The translations under genes were made by a program, and so were the position numbers. Of a DNA stretch of 29,700 nt, positions 1 through 7,611 are shown one piece after another. Under the pieces are notes generated by a model. That model ran no database searches. It saw only the letters and a program-made list of their open reading frames with translations, and was not told where the DNA came from. Origin of the DNA: Bacteroidota bacterium (GTDB lineage: Bacteria; Bacteroidota; Bacteroidia; Cytophagales; Cyclobacteriaceae); NCBI GenBank assembly GCA_023393375.1, contig JAEWLI010000237.1, positions 1 to 29,700 of the forward strand, read 5' to 3'. Position 1 is the stretch's first letter. Each line of letters starts with the position of its first letter.

Positions 1-77
1 GTTTGGCATTGTAATCGCAACTCCTTTAAGCATAACGACAATTGAAAAAAATGTTTAACTTGAAAAATACAAAGACA

Positions 78-425
78 ATGAAAACTTTAAAAGCAACAAC
101 CCTCATCACCGGTATCATAGTAGCACTTTTTAGCCTTACTGCCCATGCAAGTGAAAAACCAGAAATGGCCGGCCCTAATAAAACAACAGCTTACAAATTA
201 GAAATGCTTGGCATTGATCAATCCCTTGAAAATGAAATCATTGAGGATTATCTACAATCTCAGACCAACACGATTGATGATAATAAAACAAAAAACATCG
301 TAATCTATGATGATCAAGCCAATGAAATTTTTTCTGGTAAAGCTGACACGGATGAAGCGGTCATTCTAAGCCATACAGCAGATTTTTTGATGGAATATGA
401 CCATACAGCTTATTTTATAAAATAA
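78..425 (+). CDS. Small secreted hypothetical protein
   Basis: I do not recognise this family. From the ATG at 78 the product is about 115 residues. It begins with a short basic stretch (MKTLK), a hydrophobic segment and a likely signal-peptidase I site after AHA, so it is probably exported to the periplasm. The mature part is acidic and hydrophilic with no cysteine or catalytic motif I can name. An in-frame ATG at 51 and a TTG at 42 would lengthen the N-terminus; 78 was preferred because it gives a signal peptide of normal length. A good intrinsic terminator follows the stop, so it looks monocistronic, although its promoter may lie partly before the window. Real gene likely; function unknown. 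Confidence 0.6.
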   Translation: MKTLKATTLITGIIVALFSLTAHASEKPEMAGPNKTTAYKLEMLGIDQSLENEIIEDYLQSQTNTIDDNKTKNIVIYDDQANEIFSGKADTDEAVILSHTADFLMEYDHTAYFIK

Positions 426-451
426 TTCTACCGTTTATAGATCATCCTTTG

Positions 452-485
452 AAACCGCGCTTCATTAGTAAGCACGGTTTTTTTT
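452..485 (+). terminator. Rho-independent terminator after the small secreted protein
   Basis: An 11-bp stem (AAACCGCGCTT with AAGCACGGTTT, one mismatch) closes a 7-base loop and runs into eight T residues. It lies about 27 bases after the stop of the small secreted gene. The T-run abuts the 3' end of the convergent pepE gene. On the other strand the T-run is short, so it mainly serves the plus strand. Confidence 0.8.
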
Positions 486-1191
486 ATGGATGAAACAAAA
501 AATCAATAGGGGCGCCTGGTGAAATATCTTTAATTTCTTCCAGTTTCCGATAAACTTTTATCTCTTGATTCCCAAGAATAGTTATACTTTTATTCTCCAC
601 TTTCAATGCAGCACCTTCAGGTAAACACGCTACATAAATATTAGGATTTTCTTCGATGTATTCCATGATCCTATCCTGTTTAGATTCACCATTATGACCT
701 GCTATGGTTTTTTCTGTATAATGTGGGTTAACCTGAAAAGGCACCAGGCCCAAGGCTTGTAAAGACGGCGGTTCCACAATGGGCATGTCATTGGTAGTAC
801 GAATGGTAGGACAAGCAACATTGGCACCTGCACTCCATCCTACATAAGGAGTTCCTGCTTTTACCTTTGCTTTGATTGGATCGAGCAGATGGTAATGATA
901 TAATAAAGACAGCAACTTGAAGGTATTTCCTCCTCCTATCATAATGACCTGTGATTCCTCAACGGCTCGTTCAGGGTCAGTGTAGGTATGAATACCCACC
1001 ACACGCATTCCTGTATCCTTCAATCCATCATTTACCTTTCCCACATATTCGTCATAACCGAACCTTACAGCAGCATAGGGAATAAATAATGCCTCCTTTA
1101 CTTCCCCTAACACTTCCTTGATCATTGGAGCAGCATGATACAGATAGGCATCACCATAGTTGGTGGAATTACTGAGCAACAATAGTTTCAT
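484..1191 (-). CDS. pepE: Peptidase E, aspartyl dipeptidase (family S51)
   Basis: The 235-residue product matches the length and layout of peptidase E, a cytoplasmic serine peptidase that cleaves dipeptides with N-terminal aspartate. The nucleophile motif GWSAGAN places the serine at residue 120. Asp135 (RTTND), His157 (VNPHY) and Glu192 (LPEG) fall at the numbers I recall for the catalytic residues of the enterobacterial enzyme. The ATG at 1191 lies one base after the stop of the upstream S46 peptidase gene, so the two are almost certainly co-transcribed and translationally coupled. The context suggests it finishes degradation of dipeptides released outside the cytoplasm by the S46 enzyme. 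Family assignment is firm; the substrate is inferred from the family. Confidence 0.93.
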   Translation of the reverse strand: MKLLLLSNSTNYGDAYLYHAAPMIKEVLGEVKEALFIPYAAVRFGYDEYVGKVNDGLKDTGMRVVGIHTYTDPERAVEESQVIMIGGGNTFKLLSLLYHYHLLDPIKAKVKAGTPYVGWSAGANVACPTIRTTNDMPIVEPPSLQALGLVPFQVNPHYTEKTIAGHNGESKQDRIMEYIEENPNIYVACLPEGAALKVENKSITILGNQEIKVYRKLEEIKDISPGAPIDFLFHP

Positions 1192-1192
1192 A

Positions 1193-3355
1193 TTATCTGC
1201 TTTCTTGTCCTGCAGGAACAGTCATTTCTTTTCCCACTATATCCATCTCATCAATCAGATGACCTGCATTTCCAATTTTATCAATAATAAACAAAACATA
1301 CCGGATATCAACGTTTATGGTTCGTTGAAGGTCAGGAATATAAGCAATATCTGAGCTCATGGCTTCCCAATTTCCATCAAAAGCCACACCGATCAATTCT
1401 CCCCTGCCATTTAAAACAGGACTACCTGAATTTCCTCCGGTAATGTCATTATTAGAAAGGAAATTAACTTTCATCGTATTGTTTTCGGCATATCCACCAA
1501 AATCCTTTTCTTCAAATAGTCTTAGCAGTTTATCAGGAACATCAAATTCTTCGTTGCCAGGTTGATATTTTTCTTTCACGCCTTCCAAAGTGGTAAAGTG
1601 TTCATAAGTGACATCCTCAGAAGGGCTATAACCTTGCACTGTCCCATAGCTAAGTCTCATTGTAGAATTCGCATCAGGATAAAAATGCTTATCCGGTTGC
1701 ATTTCCATTAAACCTTTCACAAAAAGGCGATTGCCTTTGTCAAGGTTTACATTTGCTTTTATCGTTTTATTTCTAAACCTGAGATAATGTGCCATAAAAC
1801 TTCGGGAAATCTTATAAACAGTATCCTTCTGTATATTATCTATCACAGGATCCTCCAGAAATTCAGCTATTTTCTTCTTACTGGTAAACAAGGAAGCATT
1901 AAATACATCAGCTGCCCATGCATCAAAATCCGTAATCTGCTGTAAGAATTCCGGTTGTTGCTCAACAGGAACATTCTCTTTGTACAATTTGAAAAGTGAA
2001 GCCATTACCTTCTGATCTGTAATGGGGTGATAGTCCTTATAAAACTCATTCACCACTGGTTCAATCTGTTGCAGGGTTAGTTCAACTTGTCCACTGTCCA
2101 GGTCGATTTCTTTGAGCATGCTTGTCACTTTAGAAAAGGATTCAGCAAACTGAAGGATTTCAATCAGTCGCATGGTCAACCTATTATAAATAGATGCAGT
2201 ATTGTATATTGTAATAGAATCATGGGAAGTCTTTATCAAATCGATTGCATTTCCATACTCTTTTTGTCGTTTTTTCTTTTGTTGCACCCATTTTGAGAAT
2301 TGGTCTTCGAGTGCTTTTCTTTGTTCAATCACTTGTTGGTCAATTATACCTTGTGTTTGACCCCTGTAATATTTTAATGCATTGCCAATCGATGAGAATT
2401 TGGAATGATATTGAATGCGTACTTCTTCGTCTTTCATTTCCTCCTTTAATATGTCCTGACGTGTCTGCAGGATATTGATCATATCAGGATTAGTTTGATT
2501 GACAGACATTTCTAATCCATAAGAGGTAACATACCTGCGGGTAGACCCAGAGAATCCAAGGATCATGGCAAAATCATGTTCGGAATAACCTTTGACAGAG
2601 ATAGGCAAATGGTGCTTTGGTTTCAATGGAATATTTGTCGGTGAATAAGGGGCTGGTTTGCCATCCTGGCTCATGTACACGCGATAAAGTGCAAAATCTC
2701 CTGTATGCCGTGGCCATGTCCAATTGTCTGTTTCCCCTCCAAATGTACCGATCGAAGTGGGTGGTGCTCCTACTAATCTCACATCGGTATAGGTTTCATA
2801 AACGAACAAATAATACTTGTTGCCTTCAAAGACGGGCTTTACTTCTGCATTATAAGTATTTTCATTTTCAGCTTCTTTCACTATTTTGTCCACATTTTCA
2901 CTGATGGCTTTCTTTGTGTCGGGTTCGGTCATATCATTTTTCACATTCGATAAAACCTGTTTGGTGACGTCGTCCATTCTTACCAAGAACCTCACGTACA
3001 ATCCGGGATTTGGAAGTTCGTCCTCCATCGTTTGAGCCCAAAATCCGTCAGTCAGGTAATCTTTTTCTACAGAGCTATGAGATTGAATGGAGCTTTCTGC
3101 ACAATGATGGTTGGTGAGAAGTAAACCTTGCCGTGAAATAATTTCTCCCGTACAAAATCCCCCCAACGAAACCACCGCATCTTTTATACTGGCATTATTC
3201 ACACTATAAATTTGTTCGGCTGTCAGTTCCATACCAAGACCTCTCATGGTTCCATAAATGGTTTGGGTAATGTTTATTGGCAGCCACATGCCTTCATCAG
3301 CGAGGCAAGAAAAGGTTAAAAAGAAACCTGTTAAAAATATTGCAATTCTTTTCAT
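1193..3355 (-). CDS. S46 family dipeptidyl peptidase, DPP7-like
   Basis: The 720-residue product starts with a signal peptide (MKRIAIFLTG, then a hydrophobic run to about residue 18), so it acts in the periplasm or at the cell surface. S46 hallmarks are present: TNHHC with the catalytic histidine at 83-85, HTGDF with the aspartate near 220, and GGNSGSP with the nucleophile Ser643. A glycine lies 18 residues after the serine (FDGN, Gly661). In characterised S46 enzymes this position is glycine in DPP7 (hydrophobic P1) and arginine in DPP11 (acidic P1), so DPP7-like specificity is inferred. The length is normal for S46. It is the first gene of a two-gene unit with pepE, one base apart. I saw no clear promoter in the 120-base gap upstream. 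Confidence 0.93.
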   Translation of the reverse strand: MKRIAIFLTGFFLTFSCLADEGMWLPINITQTIYGTMRGLGMELTAEQIYSVNNASIKDAVVSLGGFCTGEIISRQGLLLTNHHCAESSIQSHSSVEKDYLTDGFWAQTMEDELPNPGLYVRFLVRMDDVTKQVLSNVKNDMTEPDTKKAISENVDKIVKEAENENTYNAEVKPVFEGNKYYLFVYETYTDVRLVGAPPTSIGTFGGETDNWTWPRHTGDFALYRVYMSQDGKPAPYSPTNIPLKPKHHLPISVKGYSEHDFAMILGFSGSTRRYVTSYGLEMSVNQTNPDMINILQTRQDILKEEMKDEEVRIQYHSKFSSIGNALKYYRGQTQGIIDQQVIEQRKALEDQFSKWVQQKKKRQKEYGNAIDLIKTSHDSITIYNTASIYNRLTMRLIEILQFAESFSKVTSMLKEIDLDSGQVELTLQQIEPVVNEFYKDYHPITDQKVMASLFKLYKENVPVEQQPEFLQQITDFDAWAADVFNASLFTSKKKIAEFLEDPVIDNIQKDTVYKISRSFMAHYLRFRNKTIKANVNLDKGNRLFVKGLMEMQPDKHFYPDANSTMRLSYGTVQGYSPSEDVTYEHFTTLEGVKEKYQPGNEEFDVPDKLLRLFEEKDFGGYAENNTMKVNFLSNNDITGGNSGSPVLNGRGELIGVAFDGNWEAMSSDIAYIPDLQRTINVDIRYVLFIIDKIGNAGHLIDEMDIVGKEMTVPAGQESR

Positions 3356-3475
3356 GAAAAAAAATTATGTTATAGTTGAAATCCCTTTAAATTATTTTCA
3401 AAACAATACTATTGCTATCTCAATAAATGAATTATGTAAAAATATATAAACCCTGTTTATTAATACAAAAAATTA

Positions 3476-4924
3476 TCAAAATGTACGTCTAATTCCAAGT
3501 ACAAACCCTGATTCCGAAGCTTTGTTCACGGAATATTCCAACCGAACGGACATATCATAATAGGTAACAATATCAAAGCCAAACCCCCCACCAATAAGAG
3601 GGGTGTTGACAAAACGCGTTCCTTCTGGTATAGTAGCTGAATTTTTCACATATCCGACATCTAAAAACGACTTCATATATATGGAAATGGGAAAGGATTG
3701 AAATTGTCTGATAGGGACTAAACGATTATTAAAATTTTTCTGAAAAACTAATAGTTTAAGTGTGTTTCTGTTATAAAATAAATGTTGGCCCTCTATCACA
3801 AACAGTTCATAACCACGGATATCATAGGGCTCAAAACCCAGCGCATTGAAATTATGATAAGGCTGCTTTTTGGGAAAACTAACCATACCACCTACTTCTG
3901 TAGAATAATAAAATCCATTGCCCAAATCAAGAAATTGGGCATAATTAGCCCCTAGATCCAACTGATTGATGTCATCGAAAACACCGATCCCCAGTTTGGT
4001 AATATTAAATTTAATTAAAAAACCTTGTAAAGGGTAAGCCGATACATCCCTTAGATCACGGACAAAAGTATATTGTAATCGAAAATATTGTTGTTTTAAT
4101 CTGCCATCAAGAAAATAATCAGGATTCAGTACTGCCACCGTATCTTTTATCCGATTGTGAAAGTAGTCTAAGCTAAGGAAATTCGAATTATAAAACGATC
4201 TCCTATATGAAAACTTCACACCCAATCTAGTTTCCTTCAGCAACCATTTCCTGGTTTCTAAAAAACTCAAGTCCTTTTGTTTATCACCAATGGTTTTAAA
4301 GCTAAAGTTATCGTTTTCTACATGCTCAGCTACCAAACTCATGCCCACCTTCTGTGCAGCATTGATATAGGGGAAAGCATACATCACCTGAAATTTTTTG
4401 GTATAACCGAATTGTGCCATCAGCTTTAAAGTTTCGTTGGCACCTCTCATATTATACCGGTATAGCTTCAAACCATAATTGATCCTGCTTAAATCACGAT
4501 TATGATTTACCCACCAATCATTAAAGTTCCTGTCAGCCAGTTCAAATATTGGTGAAGGGAATAGATACCATCGTTCCGACACCCTAACAATCACATCCAC
4601 TACATTGGGTTTGACTTCAATCACATTGGTGTACACTGATAGAAACAACCGGGTATTCAGTATATTTCCCTTATCTTTTTCCAGTTGCTGGATCAATTCT
4701 TCCCTCTCCAACGCATCCCCTTCCTTTACATGCATTTCACGAAGAATGATCTTTTCTTTTGTCTTTCGATTTCCCACAATGAATACTTTGTCGACACGAA
4801 CAGTGGGTAAGCGGATTACAGAATCTTCCTGAGGCATAGGAGTATTTCCCTGCGCTACTGCTTTATTACAGCATAACATGGATAACACATATAAAAGTAA
4901 GGTAAATAAAAATATAGACCTCAT
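3476..4924 (-). CDS. Single-POTRA Omp85/BamA-family outer-membrane protein
   Basis: The 482-residue product has a signal peptide ending near AVAQ (residue 25). One POTRA-like domain follows at about 42-117 (RVDKVFIVGNRKT, then an alternating region ending in VSERWYLFP). The rest, to residue 482, is consistent with a beta-barrel. It contains IRGY at 369-372, which matches the (V/I)RG(F/Y) loop-6 motif of Omp85 proteins, and ends in an aromatic residue (RRTF) as outer-membrane barrels usually do. BamA proper has five POTRAs and about 800 residues, so this is a short paralogue, not BamA. There is no lipobox, unlike what I recall for TamL-type proteins. It could help insert or translocate a surface protein; no substrate is evident. 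It appears monocistronic. Confidence 0.85.
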   Translation of the reverse strand: MRSIFLFTLLLYVLSMLCCNKAVAQGNTPMPQEDSVIRLPTVRVDKVFIVGNRKTKEKIILREMHVKEGDALEREELIQQLEKDKGNILNTRLFLSVYTNVIEVKPNVVDVIVRVSERWYLFPSPIFELADRNFNDWWVNHNRDLSRINYGLKLYRYNMRGANETLKLMAQFGYTKKFQVMYAFPYINAAQKVGMSLVAEHVENDNFSFKTIGDKQKDLSFLETRKWLLKETRLGVKFSYRRSFYNSNFLSLDYFHNRIKDTVAVLNPDYFLDGRLKQQYFRLQYTFVRDLRDVSAYPLQGFLIKFNITKLGIGVFDDINQLDLGANYAQFLDLGNGFYYSTEVGGMVSFPKKQPYHNFNALGFEPYDIRGYELFVIEGQHLFYNRNTLKLLVFQKNFNNRLVPIRQFQSFPISIYMKSFLDVGYVKNSATIPEGTRFVNTPLIGGGFGFDIVTYYDMSVRLEYSVNKASESGFVLGIRRTF

Positions 4925-5007
4925 GGTAATAAGTTCATGCCTCTGTATTAGGGAATATTTGGAATATACATGATTGAATTACTAACGATAATAATAAAGG
5001 TTAAGTA

Positions 5008-5015
5008 CAAATCTA
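5008..5015 (-). promoter_or_regulatory. Candidate -7 box for the Omp85-like gene
   Basis: On the minus strand this reads TAGATTTG, a full match to the Bacteroidota TAnnTTTG -7 element. It would start transcription near 5001 and leave a leader of about 75 bases before the ATG at 4924. No TTTG -33 box lies at the usual 19-21 base spacing, so this is only a candidate. Confidence 0.3.
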
Positions 5016-5129
5016 ACATCAAGCTGGGATATGCGTAATATTATCAAAAAATTTTAGAAACTTTATTTCAGCTTTCCGGTAATTAAGCTAAATATTCTTC
5101 AAGAATCATTGATTTTTGCAAATTCGATC

Positions 5130-5351
5130 ATGAAAAAAATATTACGCAAAATTTTTATCTTTCCAGTGTTGGTTTACCAATATGCCATATCGCCATTATT
5201 ACCTTCTTCTTGCCGATATACACCCACATGTTCTGAATACACCAAACAAGCCATTTTAAAACACGGTATTTTAAAAGGAGGATGGCTGGGAATAAAAAGA
5301 ATTTCAAAATGTCATCCTTGGGGTGGGCAAGGTTATGATCCGGTACCGTGA
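5130..5351 (+). CDS. yidD: Membrane protein insertion efficiency factor YidD
   Basis: The ATG at 5130 gives a 73-residue protein; a TTG 21 bases earlier is less likely because family members start just before a basic segment such as MKKILRK. The product shows the YidD pattern of a short amphipathic N-terminus followed by SCRYTPTCSEY, then GGWLGIKRI and CHPWGGQGYDPVP. The three cysteines are conserved in the family. YidD is a small inner-membrane-associated protein thought to assist YidC in membrane protein insertion. Here it stands alone rather than in an rnpA-yidD-yidC cluster. A near-consensus -7 box (GATTTTTG, 5111-5118) lies just upstream and would give a very short leader. A 480-base repeat island follows. 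Confidence 0.93.
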   Translation: MKKILRKIFIFPVLVYQYAISPLLPSSCRYTPTCSEYTKQAILKHGILKGGWLGIKRISKCHPWGGQGYDPVP

Positions 5352-5371
5352 TGATGATTATTTGTGAAGAT

Positions 5372-5480
5372 AGAGAGTTGGGGAACTGGGGAGATGAGGA
5401 GTTGGGGAGTTGATGAAGCAATGAGGTGGGGTGGTGAGAAGTCGGAGAATTAGTAAGGTGATGAGGGTAAGTTAGCGGAA
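5372..5480 (+). repeat. G-rich low-complexity repeat, copy 1
   Basis: A run of degenerate units of the type GGGGAGTTGATGA and GAGGAGTTGGGG, strongly purine- and G-biased on the plus strand. It contains four GGGG tracts (about 5380, 5388, 5404 and 5428). A 13-base exact match (GGGGAGTTGATGA) recurs 280 bases downstream at 5684. The minus-strand frame through it codes only for a repetitive Pro/Ser/Asn/His-rich string and is not a gene. Confidence 0.6.
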
Positions 5481-5547
5481 TCATTGAAACAGCAGCAAAT
5501 TAACAGGCCATGCATTACTGACCGTCATTATTTTGTTCTTTCGTATT

Positions 5548-5613
5548 GCCCCATCGGGGTATTCTGTTTGTAGTAAAAAATGATTCAAGAAACAATAAAG
5601 CCCCATCGGTGGC
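5548..5613 (+). repeat. Paired GCCCCATCGG palindromic element
   Basis: Two copies of GCCCCATCGG sit 52 bases apart (5548 and 5600). Each can form a short hairpin (CCCC/GGGG in the first, GCC..GGC in the second). Between them is an A-rich spacer that begins TGTTTGTAG. The layout resembles REP-like intergenic elements that I recall from other Bacteroidota genomes. That resemblance is from memory and was not searched. Confidence 0.5.
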
Positions 5614-5671
5614 GACCTGTGACCATAAATCGAAGAGGCATGAGATCAAAAACACAGATATTTTTTTCAGA

Positions 5672-5728
5672 AGTTGAGGAGATGGGGAGTTGATGAGGTG
5701 GTGGGATGGCGAGGTGAGTAGAATATCT
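5672..5728 (+). repeat. G-rich low-complexity repeat, copy 2
   Basis: A second tract of the same type as 5372-5480, built from GAGGAGATGGGGAGTTGATG and GGTGGTGGGATGG units. It shares a 13-base exact segment with copy 1. The two tracts bracket the GCCCCATCGG element. Confidence 0.55.
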
Positions 5729-5738
5729 ATATAAGTTC

Positions 5739-5822
5739 TGCATCAGGGATAGCAGTGGAAATCACGTTAGGGGCAGGATATAGCGTTGGCACGTAATTGG
5801 AACGGATAGCCCGCCCGGATGC
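5739..5822 (+). repeat. Conserved-looking interspersed element (GGGATAGCAG ... GGATAGCCCG)
   Basis: This stretch contains GGGATAGCAGTGGAAATCA and, about 35 bases on, ACGTAATTGGAACGG followed by GGATAGCCCG and CCCGGATGCCC. I recall closely similar blocks in intergenic regions of several Bacteroidota, so it may be an interspersed repeat or a structured RNA. It ends ten bases before the 3' end of the minus-strand methyltransferase gene. No coding frame explains it. Identification is by memory only. Confidence 0.45.
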
Positions 5823-5831
5823 CCAAAAAAA

Positions 5832-6524
5832 TTATACTAAAGTCAACCTGGCCAAGTATTGATCGCGGTTGTTCTGATAAATGATTTGACATTGAAAACC
5901 TACTTGTTCGGCCATGAACTGCATTGTTTCTTTATCAACATAAACCCATTTAAACCATTCACCCATTTCATCTCTGTATTCATACCGATAATCTATTTCG
6001 CCAAAATACCGGTCATGTGGGAACATCTCATCGAGGTACAGATATGAAATGTCGCTGGAATCGAAAATCACCTGACCATTTGGCTTCAGCAGACTTTTTA
6101 ACTTTTTCAACAAAGGTGTCAGGGCATCCAATGTCTGACAAAGACCAATACCATTCATCATTAGCAATAAAGTATCATAGGTTTCCCCTTCGAATTCATA
6201 AATATTCCCCTCCACAACATGATCCAAACCCCTATCCTTCATCAGGCGTATGCAGCATGGGGAGCTATCGAGAGAAGTCACTTTCAGTCCATTGTTTTGA
6301 AGCTCAAGGGAATGCCGGCCGGTGCCTGCACCAATATCCAATGTATGTCCTTTGCATAAACTGATAGCATATAGATCCAGTTCGGGCATATTTTGGGCAT
6401 TTTGAAAAAAAACAGATAAAGGCTGGTTTTCTGGTTTCCCATAATTATTATGTAGCAGGAGTGGTTTTTTGAACCTTTTCTGATGATAATCGAGTAGTGC
6501 TTTTCCTAGGATATCTGATGCCAT
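5832..6524 (-). CDS. Class I SAM-dependent methyltransferase
   Basis: The 230-residue product has a class I SAM-binding fold. Motif I, DIGAGTG, lies at residues 63-69, the acidic residue ending strand 2 is Asp86 (TSLDSS), and GNIYEF at about 106-111 plus LLLMMNGIG at about 119-127 correspond to the later motifs. The N-terminal 55 residues are less conserved-looking and may form a cap or substrate-binding part. There is no signal peptide, so it is cytoplasmic. The substrate cannot be named. The gene is separated by about 107 bases from the upstream DHDPS-family gene and has its own perfect TAnnTTTG box, so it is probably transcribed alone. A repeat island lies directly downstream of its stop. 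Confidence 0.88.
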   Translation of the reverse strand: MASDILGKALLDYHQKRFKKPLLLHNNYGKPENQPLSVFFQNAQNMPELDLYAISLCKGHTLDIGAGTGRHSLELQNNGLKVTSLDSSPCCIRLMKDRGLDHVVEGNIYEFEGETYDTLLLMMNGIGLCQTLDALTPLLKKLKSLLKPNGQVIFDSSDISYLYLDEMFPHDRYFGEIDYRYEYRDEMGEWFKWVYVDKETMQFMAEQVGFQCQIIYQNNRDQYLARLTLV

Positions 6525-6577
6525 GGTACTAAAAACTGCTGGATGATGCAGTGTTATGCTGGATAATATTTTCAGGG

Positions 6578-6585
6578 CAAATATA
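6578..6585 (-). promoter_or_regulatory. Candidate -7 box for the methyltransferase gene
   Basis: The minus strand reads TATATTTG, a full match to TAnnTTTG. TTTT, a one-base departure from the TTTG -33 box, lies about 19 bases upstream. Transcription would begin near 6571, giving a leader of about 47 bases before the ATG at 6524. Confidence 0.45.
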
Positions 6586-6631
6586 ACGCTATTCGATTAT
6601 TTTAAAAAATTGAATAATTACTGGTGTACGG

Positions 6632-7531
6632 TCATTCTCTAAACAATTTTGCAGCTGCTAACATTTTCCTTAAATCATCCTTTTCTTCGGCAGATAATGG
6701 TAACAAGGGCCTCCTGACTTCACCCCCTTCAAATCCGGCAAGTTCGGCGGCAAATTTTATACCGGGGGTGCCATAATGTTTTTCTATGGCGTTTACCACA
6801 GGAAACATCCGCATAAAAATATCATATGCTTCATTGGAATTACCCATTCGATAGGCTTCTAGTATTCCAGTAAACTCATTGGCAGCTAAATTCGCCAATC
6901 CGAAAATACCTGCTTCGATTCCAAGGGTGAGTGCAGGGTACCATAGTGAAGCCAGTCCGGCCAGAATATTAAAATTAGCCGGTAAATGTTTTTTAAGGTC
7001 AATTAAACGGGCAAACTCTGGTGAGCTTTCCTTGATCCCGATAATATTGGTTTCTCTGCTGAGTGTATGAACTACTTCAACGGCAATATTAATATTGGTA
7101 AATTGCGGTACGTTGTAAATAAGTATGGGAATATCAGTCTTTGCGGCGACTTCACGGTAATGGCTGGTCAACACCTGGTTGTTGATTTTATTTTTATAAA
7201 ATGAAGGTGTCATGATAAGGGCAGTATCCGCTCCTAACGCCGCAGCTTTATTGGTCAGTTTAATGGTTTCCAGAGTTGATTCAAGACCGGTCCCTACCAG
7301 AATAAGTTTATTTCGGTCAGCGATCTGAACTGTTAATTCTATGAGTTTTAATTTTTCTTTTTCAGTGAGGAATGGATATTCTCCTACCGAACTGATGACA
7401 AAAAACCCTGTCAGAAGGTCTTCATTGTACTTCTCCAGGTTAGAAGTATATTTTTCATAATCTATTTCACCATTGGCTAAAAACGGCACAAATACCGGTG
7501 CAATTACTCCCTGAATCTTCTTAATTACCAT
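6632..7531 (-). CDS. Dihydrodipicolinate synthase family aldolase/lyase
   Basis: The 299-residue product is a TIM-barrel class I aldolase of the DHDPS/N-acetylneuraminate lyase family. It has the Schiff-base lysine Lys167 (IIGIKES), the catalytic tyrosine Tyr139 (LIYNVP) and a pyruvate-binding motif SSVGE at 47-51 in place of the usual G[T/S]TGE. True DHDPS has YNVPxRT, whose arginine binds the aspartate-semialdehyde carboxylate; here the sequence is YNVPQFTN, so that arginine is missing. It is therefore probably not the lysine-pathway DapA but a paralogue acting on another pyruvate-derived 2-keto acid. No sugar or amino-acid catabolic genes sit beside it to suggest the substrate. Cytoplasmic; family assignment firm, reaction open. 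Confidence 0.88.
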   Translation of the reverse strand: MVIKKIQGVIAPVFVPFLANGEIDYEKYTSNLEKYNEDLLTGFFVISSVGEYPFLTEKEKLKLIELTVQIADRNKLILVGTGLESTLETIKLTNKAAALGADTALIMTPSFYKNKINNQVLTSHYREVAAKTDIPILIYNVPQFTNINIAVEVVHTLSRETNIIGIKESSPEFARLIDLKKHLPANFNILAGLASLWYPALTLGIEAGIFGLANLAANEFTGILEAYRMGNSNEAYDIFMRMFPVVNAIEKHYGTPGIKFAAELAGFEGGEVRRPLLPLSAEEKDDLRKMLAAAKLFRE

Positions 7532-7611
7532 AGCTAAAAAAATTATTCCTTTATGGCGTTTGCGAAAAAATATGCAACTACAAAAAATTAACTATTGTAA
7601 ATGATTACCCA

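Noticed and set aside
3356..3475. Promoter for the S46-pepE unit
   Set aside because: The gap is A/T-rich but no TAnnTTTG box with correct spacing could be found on the minus strand.
3476..4924. Assignment of the Omp85-like protein as BamA or TamA
   Set aside because: Only one POTRA-like domain fits in front of the barrel and the length is too short; a general Omp85-family call is safer.
5155..5484. 109-residue minus-strand open frame across yidD and the G-rich tract
   Set aside because: It is antisense to yidD and its N-terminal half is repetitive Pro/Ser/Asn/His translated from low-complexity DNA.
6632..7531. Assignment as dapA
   Set aside because: The substrate-binding arginine of the YNVPxRT motif is absent, so lysine-pathway function is not supported.
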